18,007 nt of DNA from an uncultured Candidatus Melainabacteria bacterium (lineage in GTDB: Bacteria; Cyanobacteriota; Vampirovibrionia; Gastranaerophilales; Gastranaerophilaceae), in the NCBI GenBank assembly GCA_937898445.1, contig CALEJY010000096.1:1-18007 (forward strand), given 5' to 3'. A program made the translations under genes and the position numbers. Shown piece by piece: positions 1 to 7,104 of the stretch. The stretch's first letter is position 1, and each line of letters starts with the position of its first letter. The notes below the pieces were generated by a model. It did no database searches, was not told the origin of the DNA, and saw only the letters and a list, made by a program, of their open reading frames with translations.

Positions 1-459
1 CGGTGAAACAAAAATTCTGAATTGATATTCAGTAGCCGGTTTAACCCCCATTACTGCACCTGTTGCAAACAATACAGGTCTAATATATAACGCAGCACCT
101 GTTCCGAACGGTGGAACGTATTCAAGGTTCGCTTTTACAACTTGTTCAACCGCATCAACAAATCTTTCAACAGGGAATGGAGGAATTTCCAAACGAGTAG
201 CAGTATCAACCATTCTCTTTGCGTTCATGTCTGGTCTGAATACAACAACATGCCCGTCTTCTGTAGTATATGCTTTCATACCTTCAAAGCATGTTTGGCA
301 ATAATGGATTACACCTGCGCATTCACTAATCGCAACTGTTGCATCATCAGTAATACAGCCTTCATCCCATTTGCCGTCTTTAAAGTTTGAAACGTATCTT
401 TTTTCTGTTTTGTAATAACCAAAACCTAAATTTGCCCAATCAATATTTTTCTTTTCCAT
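1..459 (-). CDS. ilvE: Branched-chain amino acid aminotransferase, partial (C-terminus outside window)
   Basis: The first 153 codons of a PLP-dependent class IV aminotransferase, which interconverts Val/Leu/Ile and their 2-oxo acids in the cytoplasm. The frame is open from the ATG at 459 to the window edge. The translation begins MEKKNIDWANLGFGYYKTEK and contains the BCAT-type stretch Q-x-x-FEGMKAY followed by DGH-VVVFRP-x-x-N-x-x-RM. Further on is the conserved YIRP segment. The PLP-binding lysine lies beyond the window. An in-frame ATG at 486 would add nine residues, but it overlaps the predicted -10 box, so 459 is preferred. A purine-rich stretch (AAAGAAAGAG) about 10 bases upstream can serve as ribosome binding site. 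The gene is divergent from the PFL body gene at 637. Confidence 0.9.
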   Translation of the reverse strand, partial: MEKKNIDWANLGFGYYKTEKRYVSNFKDGKWDEGCITDDATVAISECAGVIHYCQTCFEGMKAYTTEDGHVVVFRPDMNAKRMVDTATRLEIPPFPVERFVDAVEQVVKANLEYVPPFGTGAALYIRPVLFATGAVMGVKPATEYQFRIFVSP

Positions 460-484
460 GTGAAACCACTCTTTCTTTTTCTTC

Positions 485-513
485 ATGGTAGAAAAATTTT
501 ATTGATATGTCAA
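485..513 (-). promoter_or_regulatory. Candidate sigma-70 promoter of ilvE
   Basis: On the minus strand TTGACA (513-508) is followed after 17 bases by TACCAT (490-485). The -35 box is a perfect consensus match and the -10 box matches at four of six bases. Transcription would start near 478, between the two possible ATGs, which supports 459 as the true start. Confidence 0.5.
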
Positions 514-581
514 ATTTTTAACCGGTTTTAAAAAATTTTTCGTTACATGGATAGATTTTTTATTATATGTGTAGTATATTA

Positions 582-610
582 TTGTTGGGTGTTTAGAAAA
601 AATTTAATAT
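582..610 (+). promoter_or_regulatory. Weak candidate promoter of the PFL genes
   Basis: TTGTTG (582-587), a 17-base spacer and TAATAT (605-610) lie upstream of the PFL start at 637. Both boxes are imperfect. The whole 510-620 stretch is very AT-rich, so other -10-like boxes such as TATATT at 575-580 are possible. No clear FNR-type dyad was found. Confidence 0.25.
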
Positions 611-636
611 ACCAGTAAATATAGGAGGGAAAATTA

Positions 637-2706
637 ATGGAGTTATCACTGGACAAAAAAAATTATCCGGCGACAGATTTCGTGTCGGGTAAATGGCAAC
701 AGGAAATCAATGTAAGAGACTTTATTCAAAAAAACTACACACCGTATGAAGGTGATTCAAGTTTCTTGGTAGAACCGACAGAAGCAACAACAAAACTTTG
801 GAAAGAATGTTGCGATTTATTGAAAAAAGAACGTGACAACGGCGGCGTGCTTGATATGGATACAAAAGTCATATCTACAATAACTTCTCACGGCGCAGGT
901 TATATCGACAAATCTTTGGAAACAATCGTAGGTTTGCAAACAGATGCTCCGCTAAAACGCTCTATGCAACCTTTTGGCGGAATTAGAATGGCTGAAACTT
1001 CTTGCAAATCTTATGGATACGAAGTTGATCCTGAAGTTTCCGAAATCTTTACAAAATACAGAAAAACACACAATCAAGGCGTGTTTGACGTTTATACACC
1101 TGAAATGAAAGCCGCAAGACACTCAGCAATCATTACAGGTTTGCCTGACGCATACGGCAGAGGCAGAATCATCGGCGATTACAGACGTGTTGCACTTTAC
1201 GGTATCAACAGACTTATCGAAGATAAACAGGAACAATTCAAATCTCTTGAAGGTGAAATGACACCTGACAGAATACAATTGAGAGAAGAAATCGCAGACC
1301 AAATCAAAGCTTTGAAAGAAATGATTGAGTTGGGTAAAATCTACGGTTTTGATATTTCTCAACCTGCAAGAAATGCTAAAGAAGCAGTTCAATGGTTGTA
1401 TTTCGGTTATCTTTCTGCGGTTAAAGAACAAAACGGCGCAGCAATGAGTATCGGCAGAACTTCAACTTTCTTAGATATTTATATCGAAAGAGATTTGAAA
1501 GAAGGAATTTTGACAGAAGCTGAAGCGCAAGAATTAATCGACCATTTCATTATGAAATTAAGATTAGTAAAATTCGCCAGAACTCCTGAATACAACGAAT
1601 TATTCTCAGGCGACCCGACTTGGGTAACAGAATCAATCGGCGGCATGGGTATTGATGGCAGAACTCTTGTTACAAAGAACTCTTTCAGATACTTGCATAC
1701 GCTTGAAAACTTAGGTACAGCACCTGAACCGAACCTAACAGTTTTATGGTCAAAAAGATTGCCACACAATTTCAAACAATATTGTGCGCATATTTCAATT
1801 ACAACATCATCAATCCAATACGAAAACGACGATATGATGAGAGTTACACACGGAGATGATTACGCAATCGCATGTTGTGTATCTTCAATGGTTGTTGGCA
1901 AAGAAATGCAATTTTTCGGAGCAAGAGCAAACCTTGCAAAATGTTTGCTTTACGCAATTAACGGCGGTATTGACGAAAGATTAAAAACACAAGTTGGACC
2001 AAAATACAGACCTATTACGTCAGAATATCTTGATTATGACGAAGTAATGGACAAATACAACGATATGATGGAATGGCTTGCGGGCTTGTACGTAAACACA
2101 TTGAACGTAATTCACTATATGCACGACAAATATTGTTACGAAAAAGCTCAAATGGCACTTCACGATAGAGATGTAAAACGTTACTTTGCAACAGGTATTG
2201 CAGGACTTTCTGTAGTTGCAGATTCACTTTCTGCCATCAAATATGCGAAAGTTAAAGCAATTCGTGATGATGACGGAATTGTAGTTGATTACGAAGTTGA
2301 AGGCGATTATCCAAAATACGGCAACAACGACGACAGAGTTGACCAAATCGCAGTTGACTTGGTAAGAAATTTTATGTCTAAAATCAGAAAACATTACACA
2401 TACAGAAACTCAATTCCGACAATGTCAATTTTGACAATCACATCAAACGTAGTTTACGGAAAGAAAACCGGAAACACACCTGACGGAAGAAAAGCAGGAA
2501 TTCCGCTTGCTCCTGGTGCAAACCCAATGCACGGCAGAGATTTAAACGGCGCAGCAGCATCACTTGCTTCAGTTGCGAAACTACCGTTTAACGATGCACA
2601 AGACGGAATTTCTAACACATTCTCAATCATTCCAAACGCCTTAGGTAAAGACGAAATCTTTATGGGTGATTTGAACATAACCCTTGATTGCGGATGCGCC
2701 GAGTAA
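637..2706 (+). CDS. pflB: Formate C-acetyltransferase (pyruvate formate-lyase), catalytic body lacking the glycyl-radical segment
   Basis: PFL cleaves pyruvate with CoA to acetyl-CoA and formate in anaerobic fermentation. This 689-residue protein matches the PFL body from its N-terminus (MELSLDKKNYPATDFVSGKW) through the catalytic adjacent cysteines C413-C414 (in A-C-C-V-S-S) to the conserved DGISNTFSIIPNALGK at about 656-671. At that point the homologous chain would normally run into the C-terminal glycyl-radical domain, making about 760 residues. Here it instead ends with an unrelated 18-residue tail finishing L-D-C-G-C-A-E and a TAA. The RVSGY motif is absent and is found in the next gene. 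A strong AGGAGG at 623-628 precedes the ATG. The enzyme is presumably activated by the PflA at 3190. The enzyme assignment is firm. That it works as a two-piece enzyme is inference. Confidence 0.93.
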   Translation: MELSLDKKNYPATDFVSGKWQQEINVRDFIQKNYTPYEGDSSFLVEPTEATTKLWKECCDLLKKERDNGGVLDMDTKVISTITSHGAGYIDKSLETIVGLQTDAPLKRSMQPFGGIRMAETSCKSYGYEVDPEVSEIFTKYRKTHNQGVFDVYTPEMKAARHSAIITGLPDAYGRGRIIGDYRRVALYGINRLIEDKQEQFKSLEGEMTPDRIQLREEIADQIKALKEMIELGKIYGFDISQPARNAKEAVQWLYFGYLSAVKEQNGAAMSIGRTSTFLDIYIERDLKEGILTEAEAQELIDHFIMKLRLVKFARTPEYNELFSGDPTWVTESIGGMGIDGRTLVTKNSFRYLHTLENLGTAPEPNLTVLWSKRLPHNFKQYCAHISITTSSIQYENDDMMRVTHGDDYAIACCVSSMVVGKEMQFFGARANLAKCLLYAINGGIDERLKTQVGPKYRPITSEYLDYDEVMDKYNDMMEWLAGLYVNTLNVIHYMHDKYCYEKAQMALHDRDVKRYFATGIAGLSVVADSLSAIKYAKVKAIRDDDGIVVDYEVEGDYPKYGNNDDRVDQIAVDLVRNFMSKIRKHYTYRNSIPTMSILTITSNVVYGKKTGNTPDGRKAGIPLAPGANPMHGRDLNGAAASLASVAKLPFNDAQDGISNTFSIIPNALGKDEIFMGDLNITLDCGCAE

Positions 2707-2724
2707 AAGTAAATTATTTCATGT

Positions 2725-2767
2725 CCTCCCTTGACGGGAGGACCGAAATCTTTGATTTCGAGGAGGG
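2725..2767. repeat. Palindromic (REP-like) repeat between the two PFL genes
   Basis: Two adjacent perfect stem-loops. CCTCCC (2725-2730) pairs with GGGAGG (2736-2741), and CGAAATC (2744-2750) pairs with GATTTCG (2754-2760). A GGAGG-type tail follows at 2762-2766 that could alternatively pair with CCTCC at 2725. There is no U-run, so it is not an intrinsic terminator. It resembles small interspersed palindromic repeats and lies exactly at the junction of the two PFL fragments. Confidence 0.65.
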
Positions 2768-2796
2768 TGAAAATTAATATAGAAAGGAAAAATATC

Positions 2797-3036
2797 ATGC
2801 CTACAACAATGCAGGAAGAAAATTTAATAAACTTAATTGACGGCTACGTAGAAAAAGGCGGTCACCATTTGAACGTAAACGTGTTCAACAGAGAAACATT
2901 GCTTGATGCACAAGCACATCCTGAAAAATACCCACAATTAACAGTGAGAGTATCAGGATATGCGGTTAATTTCATTAAATTAACAAAAGAGCAACAAGAC
3001 GACGTAATCTCAAGAACTTTTCATAAAGAATTATAA
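2797..3036 (+). CDS. Stand-alone glycyl-radical domain of pyruvate formate-lyase (GrcA/YfiD-like)
   Basis: A 79-residue protein that is the missing C-terminal segment of the upstream PFL. It carries LIDGYVEKGGHHLNVNV, NRE-x-LLDA, HPEKYPQLTVRVSGYAV and LTKEQQ-x-DV. The radical-bearing glycine is G54, in R-V-S-G-Y. The ATG at 2797 is chosen because AGGA at 2785-2788 lies 8 bases upstream. An in-frame TTG at 2731 falls inside the palindromic repeat and has no ribosome binding site. It is in the same frame as the upstream body but separated by two TAA codons (2704 and 2710). Known stand-alone relatives (YfiD/GrcA in E. coli, Y06I in phage T4) replace an oxygen-damaged domain of a full-length PFL. 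Here the adjacent body has no such domain of its own, so this protein is probably an obligatory subunit. Confidence 0.9.
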   Translation: MPTTMQEENLINLIDGYVEKGGHHLNVNVFNRETLLDAQAHPEKYPQLTVRVSGYAVNFIKLTKEQQDDVISRTFHKEL

Positions 3037-3043
3037 AATTCTT

Positions 3044-3063
3044 CCCTTCCCTAGAGGGAAGGG
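3044..3063. repeat. Inverted repeat downstream of the glycyl-radical gene
   Basis: CCCTTCCCT (3044-3052) and AGGGAAGGG (3055-3063) form a 9-bp stem with a 2-base loop on paper. They are followed by G-rich sequence and a second small TCCC/GGGA dyad at 3079-3091. It looks like an interspersed palindromic repeat. There is no convincing U-run for termination. Confidence 0.6.
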
Positions 3064-3111
3064 GCAGGGATGGGTGCTTCCCCGTAAGGGAGAAATATTA
3101 AATAATTGTAG

Positions 3112-3130
3112 GTTGGGTTTTCAACCCAAC
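3112..3130. repeat. Short inverted repeat
   Basis: GTTGGGTT (3112-3119) and AACCCAAC (3123-3130) form a perfect 8-bp arm pair around TTC. The 'GGTTGGGTT...AACCCAAC' style is common among small interspersed palindromes in bacteria (general recollection). Confidence 0.6.
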
Positions 3131-3145
3131 AACGTAACTAAAATA

Positions 3146-3175
3146 GTAGGGCGGGATACCTATCCCGCCATCTAC
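3146..3175. repeat. Short inverted repeat upstream of pflA
   Basis: GGCGGGATA (3150-3158) and TATCCCGCC (3161-3169) are perfect 9-bp arms around CC. They are enclosed by GTAG at 3146-3149 and CTAC at 3172-3175. It ends only 14 bases before the pflA start and displaces the place where a ribosome binding site would be expected. Confidence 0.65.
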
Positions 3176-3189
3176 ATTCAACAAAAATT

Positions 3190-3933
3190 ATGACAATAAA
3201 AGGAAACATACATTCAATAGAAAGTTGCGGAACTGTCGACGGGCCTGGAATTAGGTTTGTAATCTTTATGCAGGGCTGTCCTATGCGCTGCCAATATTGC
3301 CACAACCCTGACAGTTGGACAACTGACACCAACAAACTAATGACAGTCGATGAGATTATGCTAAAATACGACGGAGTGAAAGAGTTTGTGCAATCTGGCG
3401 GAATTACCGTAACCGGCGGCGAGCCACTGCTTCAAATCAATTTTGTTACAGAATTGTTCAAAGCAGCAAAATCAAAAAATATTCACACGGCACTTGATAC
3501 ATCTGGAGTTATATTTAATCCACAAAACACAGAAAAAATCAACGAACTCTTAAAATACACTGATTTAGTTTTGTTGGATATCAAGCATATAAACGACGAC
3601 GAACACAAAAAATTAACCGGATGTTCTAACAAAAATATCCTAAAATTTGCGCAATACCTATCTGAAAAAGGTATTCCAATGTGGATTAGGCACGTTGTTG
3701 TTAAAGACATAACTTTGAACGAAGAATATTTGACAGAGCTAGGAAAATTTCTAAAACCGTTAAAAACTGTAAAAGCCCTTGATGTATTGCCATACCACGA
3801 CATGGCAATTCCAAAATACGAGGCATTGAATATCACTTACCCATTAAAAAACACACCACCAACCACAAAACAACAAGCCCTCTGGGCAAGAGATTTGATT
3901 ATAAACGCAATGAAAAAGTCAAGAGAATTGTAG
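3190..3933 (+). CDS. pflA: Pyruvate formate-lyase activating enzyme (radical SAM)
   Basis: This enzyme installs the glycyl radical on PFL using a [4Fe-4S] cluster and S-adenosylmethionine. The radical SAM motif is C30-P-M-R-C34-Q-Y-C37, followed by H-N-P-D-S-W. The preceding SIESCGTVDGPGIRFVIFMQG and the later TVTGGEPLLQ (SAM-binding GGE) are typical of PflA. The 247-residue length matches the family. The ATG at 3190 begins at the usual PflA N-terminus (MTIKGNIHSIES), but there is no Shine-Dalgarno sequence: the preceding 150 bases are packed with palindromic repeats. Its substrate glycine here is most likely G54 of the separate radical-domain protein encoded at 2797. Confidence 0.94.
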   Translation: MTIKGNIHSIESCGTVDGPGIRFVIFMQGCPMRCQYCHNPDSWTTDTNKLMTVDEIMLKYDGVKEFVQSGGITVTGGEPLLQINFVTELFKAAKSKNIHTALDTSGVIFNPQNTEKINELLKYTDLVLLDIKHINDDEHKKLTGCSNKNILKFAQYLSEKGIPMWIRHVVVKDITLNEEYLTELGKFLKPLKTVKALDVLPYHDMAIPKYEALNITYPLKNTPPTTKQQALWARDLIINAMKKSREL

Positions 3934-3959
3934 AAAAGAGCTTAAAAGAGGTTATGGAA

Positions 3960-4349
3960 ATGTTTAGACAACTAAGAAGAATAAAACAACAATTATCACA
4001 AGAAGATTGTATCTCAGTTTTGAAAAACGAAGTTAGAGGAGTATTGTCTGTTTTGGGTGATGATGATTATCCATATGGAGTTCCTATTAATTTTTATTAT
4101 TCTCAAGAGAATAATAAAATATACTTTCATGGAAGTAGAGAGGGCCATAAAATTGATGCAATAAAAAATCACGATAAGGTTTCTTTTTGCGTCTATGATA
4201 AAGGAACACAAATTGAAGGTAAACGAGGACTAGAGGTTTCTGCGCAAGTCAGAGTAAAAGAATTTTATAAAAAACTTGGTTACAAAGAAGTTGGCGAAAT
4301 TTATTTTGATGAATATTGCGAACATATAACAATGGAAAAAGAGCTTTAA
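3960..4349 (+). CDS. Chimeric protein: NimA-like FMN-binding (pyridoxamine 5'-phosphate oxidase family) N-terminus joined to a GNAT acetyltransferase C-terminus
   Basis: Residues 1 to about 75 match the N-terminal part of pyridoxamine-phosphate-oxidase/NimA-like flavoproteins: MFRQLRRIKQQLS, RGVLSVLGDDDYPYGVPINF, KIYFHG-x-x-EGHKIDAI and VSFCVYDKG. After about GTQIEGKRGL the character changes to LEVSAQVRVKEFYKKLGY, then CEHITMEKEL. That is the last strand-helix-strand of a GNAT acetyltransferase. Neither half is complete: the flavin domain lacks its second half and the GNAT part lacks the acetyl-CoA loop. A deletion between neighbouring genes could produce this. The start at 3960 is chosen because AAGAGG at 3945-3950 is 9 bases upstream, while the in-frame ATG at 3954 is too close. 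It is 129 residues. It is probably non-functional or has changed function. Confidence 0.7.
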   Translation: MFRQLRRIKQQLSQEDCISVLKNEVRGVLSVLGDDDYPYGVPINFYYSQENNKIYFHGSREGHKIDAIKNHDKVSFCVYDKGTQIEGKRGLEVSAQVRVKEFYKKLGYKEVGEIYFDEYCEHITMEKEL

Positions 4350-4372
4350 ATATAACATACTTTTCAGCCCTC

Positions 4373-4403
4373 TTGACTCTACAATTATTGTAGAGTTTAT
4401 AAT
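4373..4403 (+). promoter_or_regulatory. MerR-type promoter with operator in a 19-bp spacer
   Basis: TTGACT (4373-4378) and a perfect TATAAT (4398-4403) are separated by 19 bases, the over-long spacing typical of MerR-regulated promoters. A perfect dyad fills the spacer: ACTCTACAA (4376-4384), centre TTA, TTGTAGAGT (4388-4396). The expected start of transcription, about 7 bases after the -10 box, is the A of the ATG at 4410, so the mRNA would be leaderless. A further copy of the half-site ACTCTACAA lies at 4421-4429 inside the coding region. Confidence 0.85.
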
Positions 4404-4409
4404 AGTTGT

Positions 4410-5249
4410 ATGAAAAAGAAACTCTACAAAATTGGCGAAGTTGCGAAAATGTTCAATCTTAGCATAAGTTCTTTAAGACATTATGAAAATATTGGATTGT
4501 TGTTGCCTGAAAAAGTTGACAATGACAGTGGTTATCGTTATTACAGTATAAAGCAGTTTGAAATTCTAAACACAATAAAATATTTGCGCGCTTTAGATAT
4601 GCCAATAGATAAAATAACCGATTTTTTGAATAATAAAGAACCTGAAAAATTGGAAGAGCTTTTGCTTGAACAAAAAGAATTAATAGAAAAAAAGAAAAGA
4701 GAATTGGCATTAATTGAAGAAAAAATTAACAACCGATTACATTCAATAAAAAGCGCTATTAAATCTAACTTAAATAAAATTGTGATTAAAAACTTCCCTT
4801 TAAGAAAAATTGCACAAGCAAAAGAAATCCTAACTCCAAATGATTACTTAGACCTTGAAGAAGCTCTTAGAAAACTTGTATCAGGAAGTCTTGAACCAAT
4901 TATATTTCTAGGGAAAGTAGGTTTGGGGATTTCAGAAGAACGATTAAAAAAGCAAGATTGGAACAGTTATGACAAACTTTTCATTATATTAGATGATACC
5001 GATAATTTTGAAGGAAAGATAGAAATTCTACCCGCTGAAACTTGTGCAACTCTTCGTTTTGGAGGAACACATAAAGACGCACCATTATATTATAGAAAGT
5101 TAATAGATTATATTAATCAAAACAATTATTTAATAAATGGTTTTGCAAAAGAAATTACAATGATTGATAACTGTTTATCAACAGATGAAAATAAATTTGT
5201 TACGGAAATTCAAATCCCAATAAGGAGAAATGACGATGAAAAAATTTAG
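4410..5249 (+). CDS. MerR-family transcriptional regulator with GyrI/BmrR-like effector-binding domain
   Basis: The N-terminal MerR winged helix-turn-helix covers residues about 4-75: LYKIGEVAKMFNLSISSLRHYENIGLL, then GYRYYSIKQFEILN. A dimerising coiled coil rich in E/K follows at about 76-115. The C-terminal part, about 125-275, is a GyrI-like ligand-binding domain ending in LPAETCATLRFGGTHKD and TEIQIPI, as in multidrug sensors such as BmrR. The ATG at 4410 is the only possible start: the frame closes upstream at a TGA near 4374, and there is no ribosome binding site. The gene is first in a cassette with two exporters. It probably senses a small toxic molecule and untwists its own promoter. 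Its end overlaps the next gene by 14 bases. Confidence 0.9.
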   Translation: MKKKLYKIGEVAKMFNLSISSLRHYENIGLLLPEKVDNDSGYRYYSIKQFEILNTIKYLRALDMPIDKITDFLNNKEPEKLEELLLEQKELIEKKKRELALIEEKINNRLHSIKSAIKSNLNKIVIKNFPLRKIAQAKEILTPNDYLDLEEALRKLVSGSLEPIIFLGKVGLGISEERLKKQDWNSYDKLFIILDDTDNFEGKIEILPAETCATLRFGGTHKDAPLYYRKLIDYINQNNYLINGFAKEITMIDNCLSTDENKFVTEIQIPIRRNDDEKI

Positions 5250-5943
5250 AATAGAAAAAGATGTATTTGAAAAACATCCAAACTACTGCGTGGGAGTTGT
5301 TGTTGCAAGAGGAATTGATAACAAAATTTTAAATAAAAAAATCGAAGATTTTTTAGACAACGCAATAAATGATTTTGCCACAAATAAAAAAGAAGCCAAT
5401 ATAAGAGAACTCGTATCTCCTTACAGAGAAGCTTTTTATGCATTAAATATAAACCCAAATAAATTTATGTGTTCTATAGAAGCTTTGCTAAAAAGAGTGC
5501 AAAAAGGAAACTCTTTTCCTCACATCAATACAATTGTTGATTTAGGGAATGCGTTTTCCATAAAATATGAAATTCCTCTTGGCGTACATGATATCGACAA
5601 ATTGGAAGGAGATTTAGAAGTTAGATTCTCAAAAGAAAACGACACGTTTTTACCACTCGGAGAAGCAGAATTAGAAAAAATGCCAGCAGGAGAACTTGTT
5701 TATGCAAGTTTAAATACAATAAAAACAAGGAGATGGATTTGGCGGCAAAGTAATGATGGAAAAATTGAGAAAACTACTCAAAATATTTTCTTTCCAATTG
5801 ATGGTTTTAAAGGAATTAATGACAGACAGGTTTTAAAATTAAGAGATGAATTGGTTGCATTCTTAACTTCCGAACTTGGTTGCAAAGATGTAGAAACAGG
5901 TTTTGTAGATAAAGAGAATAATGAATTTATAATCAATGAATAA
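5236..5943 (+). CDS. Stand-alone B3/B4 (phenylalanyl-tRNA synthetase beta editing-like) domain protein
   Basis: 235 residues resembling the free-standing B3/4-domain family, related to the editing module of PheRS beta. Visible features are VVVARGIDN, ELVSPYREAFYALNINPNKF (the typical 'SP-x-x-x-WR-x-x-Y' region), SIEALLKRV-x-KG, HINTIVDLGNAFSIKYEIPLGVHDIDKLEG, and later a GEL-VYA and RRWIWRQS segment. The start at 5236 is chosen over the ATG at 5230 because AAGGAG at 5222-5227 is 8 bases from 5236 and only 2 from 5230. It overlaps the regulator upstream and the MFS gene downstream (ATGAATAA), so all three are translationally coupled. Family members may bind or edit mis-charged tRNA. The actual substrate is unknown. 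Confidence 0.82.
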   Translation: MKKFRIEKDVFEKHPNYCVGVVVARGIDNKILNKKIEDFLDNAINDFATNKKEANIRELVSPYREAFYALNINPNKFMCSIEALLKRVQKGNSFPHINTIVDLGNAFSIKYEIPLGVHDIDKLEGDLEVRFSKENDTFLPLGEAELEKMPAGELVYASLNTIKTRRWIWRQSNDGKIEKTTQNIFFPIDGFKGINDRQVLKLRDELVAFLTSELGCKDVETGFVDKENNEFIINE

Positions 5944-7078
5944 ATCAATTTTTCAAAATAAAAAAGCACTGGCAATCTTATCAATAGGAACAATCACCAT
6001 ACTTGCAAGTATGGCTGTTTCACCTGCTCTAGCGAGTATTAAGACAAATTTTTATTGGCTAAATGATAGTATAATCCAACTTGTACTCGTTATACCAACA
6101 TTCTTTATAATTCCTGCTTGCTTTTTAAGCAAGATATTTTGTCAAAATTTTGGGAATAAAAAGACTCTGATAACAGGACTTATTTTATATTTAATAGGTG
6201 GCGTATTCGCAGGGTTTACAAATAATTTTTATGTAATGTTAGTTTTTAGAGCAATTTTAGGTATTGGGTGCGGTTTAATTCTGCCTCTTGCTCAAAAACT
6301 CATCAGTGACAATTTTTCAGGCGAATTTAAAGAGCGAATTATTGCTTATCCTGCATCCGCTTCTTGCCTAATGGGAATAATTTGTGCCGTAGTTGTCGGT
6401 TATATCGCATCAATTTATTGGCGTTTGGTATTCTATGTTTATTTAATCGCACTTGTTGTTTTGTATTTGAATTTAAGGTACCTACCAGATGACAAACCAA
6501 AACCTGTTAAATCTGTGAAATTCAACAAAAAATCACTAATTTTTGTATTTGGAATGATTTTTTCAAACTTAGTTTTTTATACTTTTCCTACGTATATTGC
6601 ACTTTTCATGAAATCCGAACATATAGGCAATGATGCAAGCTCCGGAGTTGTTGTATCTTGTATGATGCTTGCGGGTTTTGTTTCGGGAATTATTGCAATT
6701 CACATACGGCAATTTTTGAAAAACCGGTCAATATTTTCGGCTTGTCTGCTTTTTGCTTTAGCATATTTATTAATGGCAAATTCACACACAATTTTACCCC
6801 TTTGCCTTTGCGCTGTGTGGGTTGGTTTTAGTAGCAATATTCTGTATTCGGAAATATTTTCTGCTGTTAATAAATATAATGCAGAGTTAATTCCAAACGT
6901 TACTGCTTCAATGTTTATTGGACAAACTCTTTCTGTTCCGTTTTTAGAGTTACTTGATTTTATCTTGAATACAAATAGTTATAGATTAAAATTTTTGTGT
7001 TTATCTTTGTGTATTTTTATTGTAACTATTTTAATTAGTTTTATAATGATAAAAAGACAAAAAATATTTGAATTTTAA
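5936..7078 (+). CDS. MFS transporter (probable drug/metabolite exporter)
   Basis: A 380-residue integral membrane protein with about 12 hydrophobic segments. The first carries the phrase ILASMAVSPALASIKTNF, as in the drug:H+ antiporter MFS branch. The loop 2-3 region is FGNKKTLITGLILYLIGG, and RAILGIGCGLILPLAQKLISDNF resembles the motif in TM4. A mid-protein cytoplasmic loop (LPDDKPKPVKSVKFNKKS) separates the two halves. The start overlaps the stop of the preceding gene by 8 bases and needs no separate promoter. Its place in a MerR-controlled operon suggests export of the compound sensed by the regulator. The substrate cannot be read from the sequence. Confidence 0.88.
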   Translation: MNKSIFQNKKALAILSIGTITILASMAVSPALASIKTNFYWLNDSIIQLVLVIPTFFIIPACFLSKIFCQNFGNKKTLITGLILYLIGGVFAGFTNNFYVMLVFRAILGIGCGLILPLAQKLISDNFSGEFKERIIAYPASASCLMGIICAVVVGYIASIYWRLVFYVYLIALVVLYLNLRYLPDDKPKPVKSVKFNKKSLIFVFGMIFSNLVFYTFPTYIALFMKSEHIGNDASSGVVVSCMMLAGFVSGIIAIHIRQFLKNRSIFSACLLFALAYLLMANSHTILPLCLCAVWVGFSSNILYSEIFSAVNKYNAELIPNVTASMFIGQTLSVPFLELLDFILNTNSYRLKFLCLSLCIFIVTILISFIMIKRQKIFEF

Positions 7079-7104
7079 AATCTTTTTTGTGCTATTATGA
7101 TTTT

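Noticed and set aside
142..390. Plus-strand open frame of 82 codons
   Set aside because: It lies entirely antisense to ilvE, whose translation matches the BCAT family; no ribosome binding site.
1123..2227. Several minus-strand open frames within the PFL body
   Set aside because: Antisense to a clearly recognised gene; no family resemblance or start signals.
2704..2797. Sequencing frameshift as the cause of the PFL split
   Set aside because: The two parts are in the same frame, separated by two TAA codons and about 90 bases of non-homologous sequence, so a single-base error cannot join them.
3036..3100. Intrinsic terminator after the glycyl-radical gene
   Set aside because: The stem is good but no T-run follows; it is better explained as a palindromic repeat.
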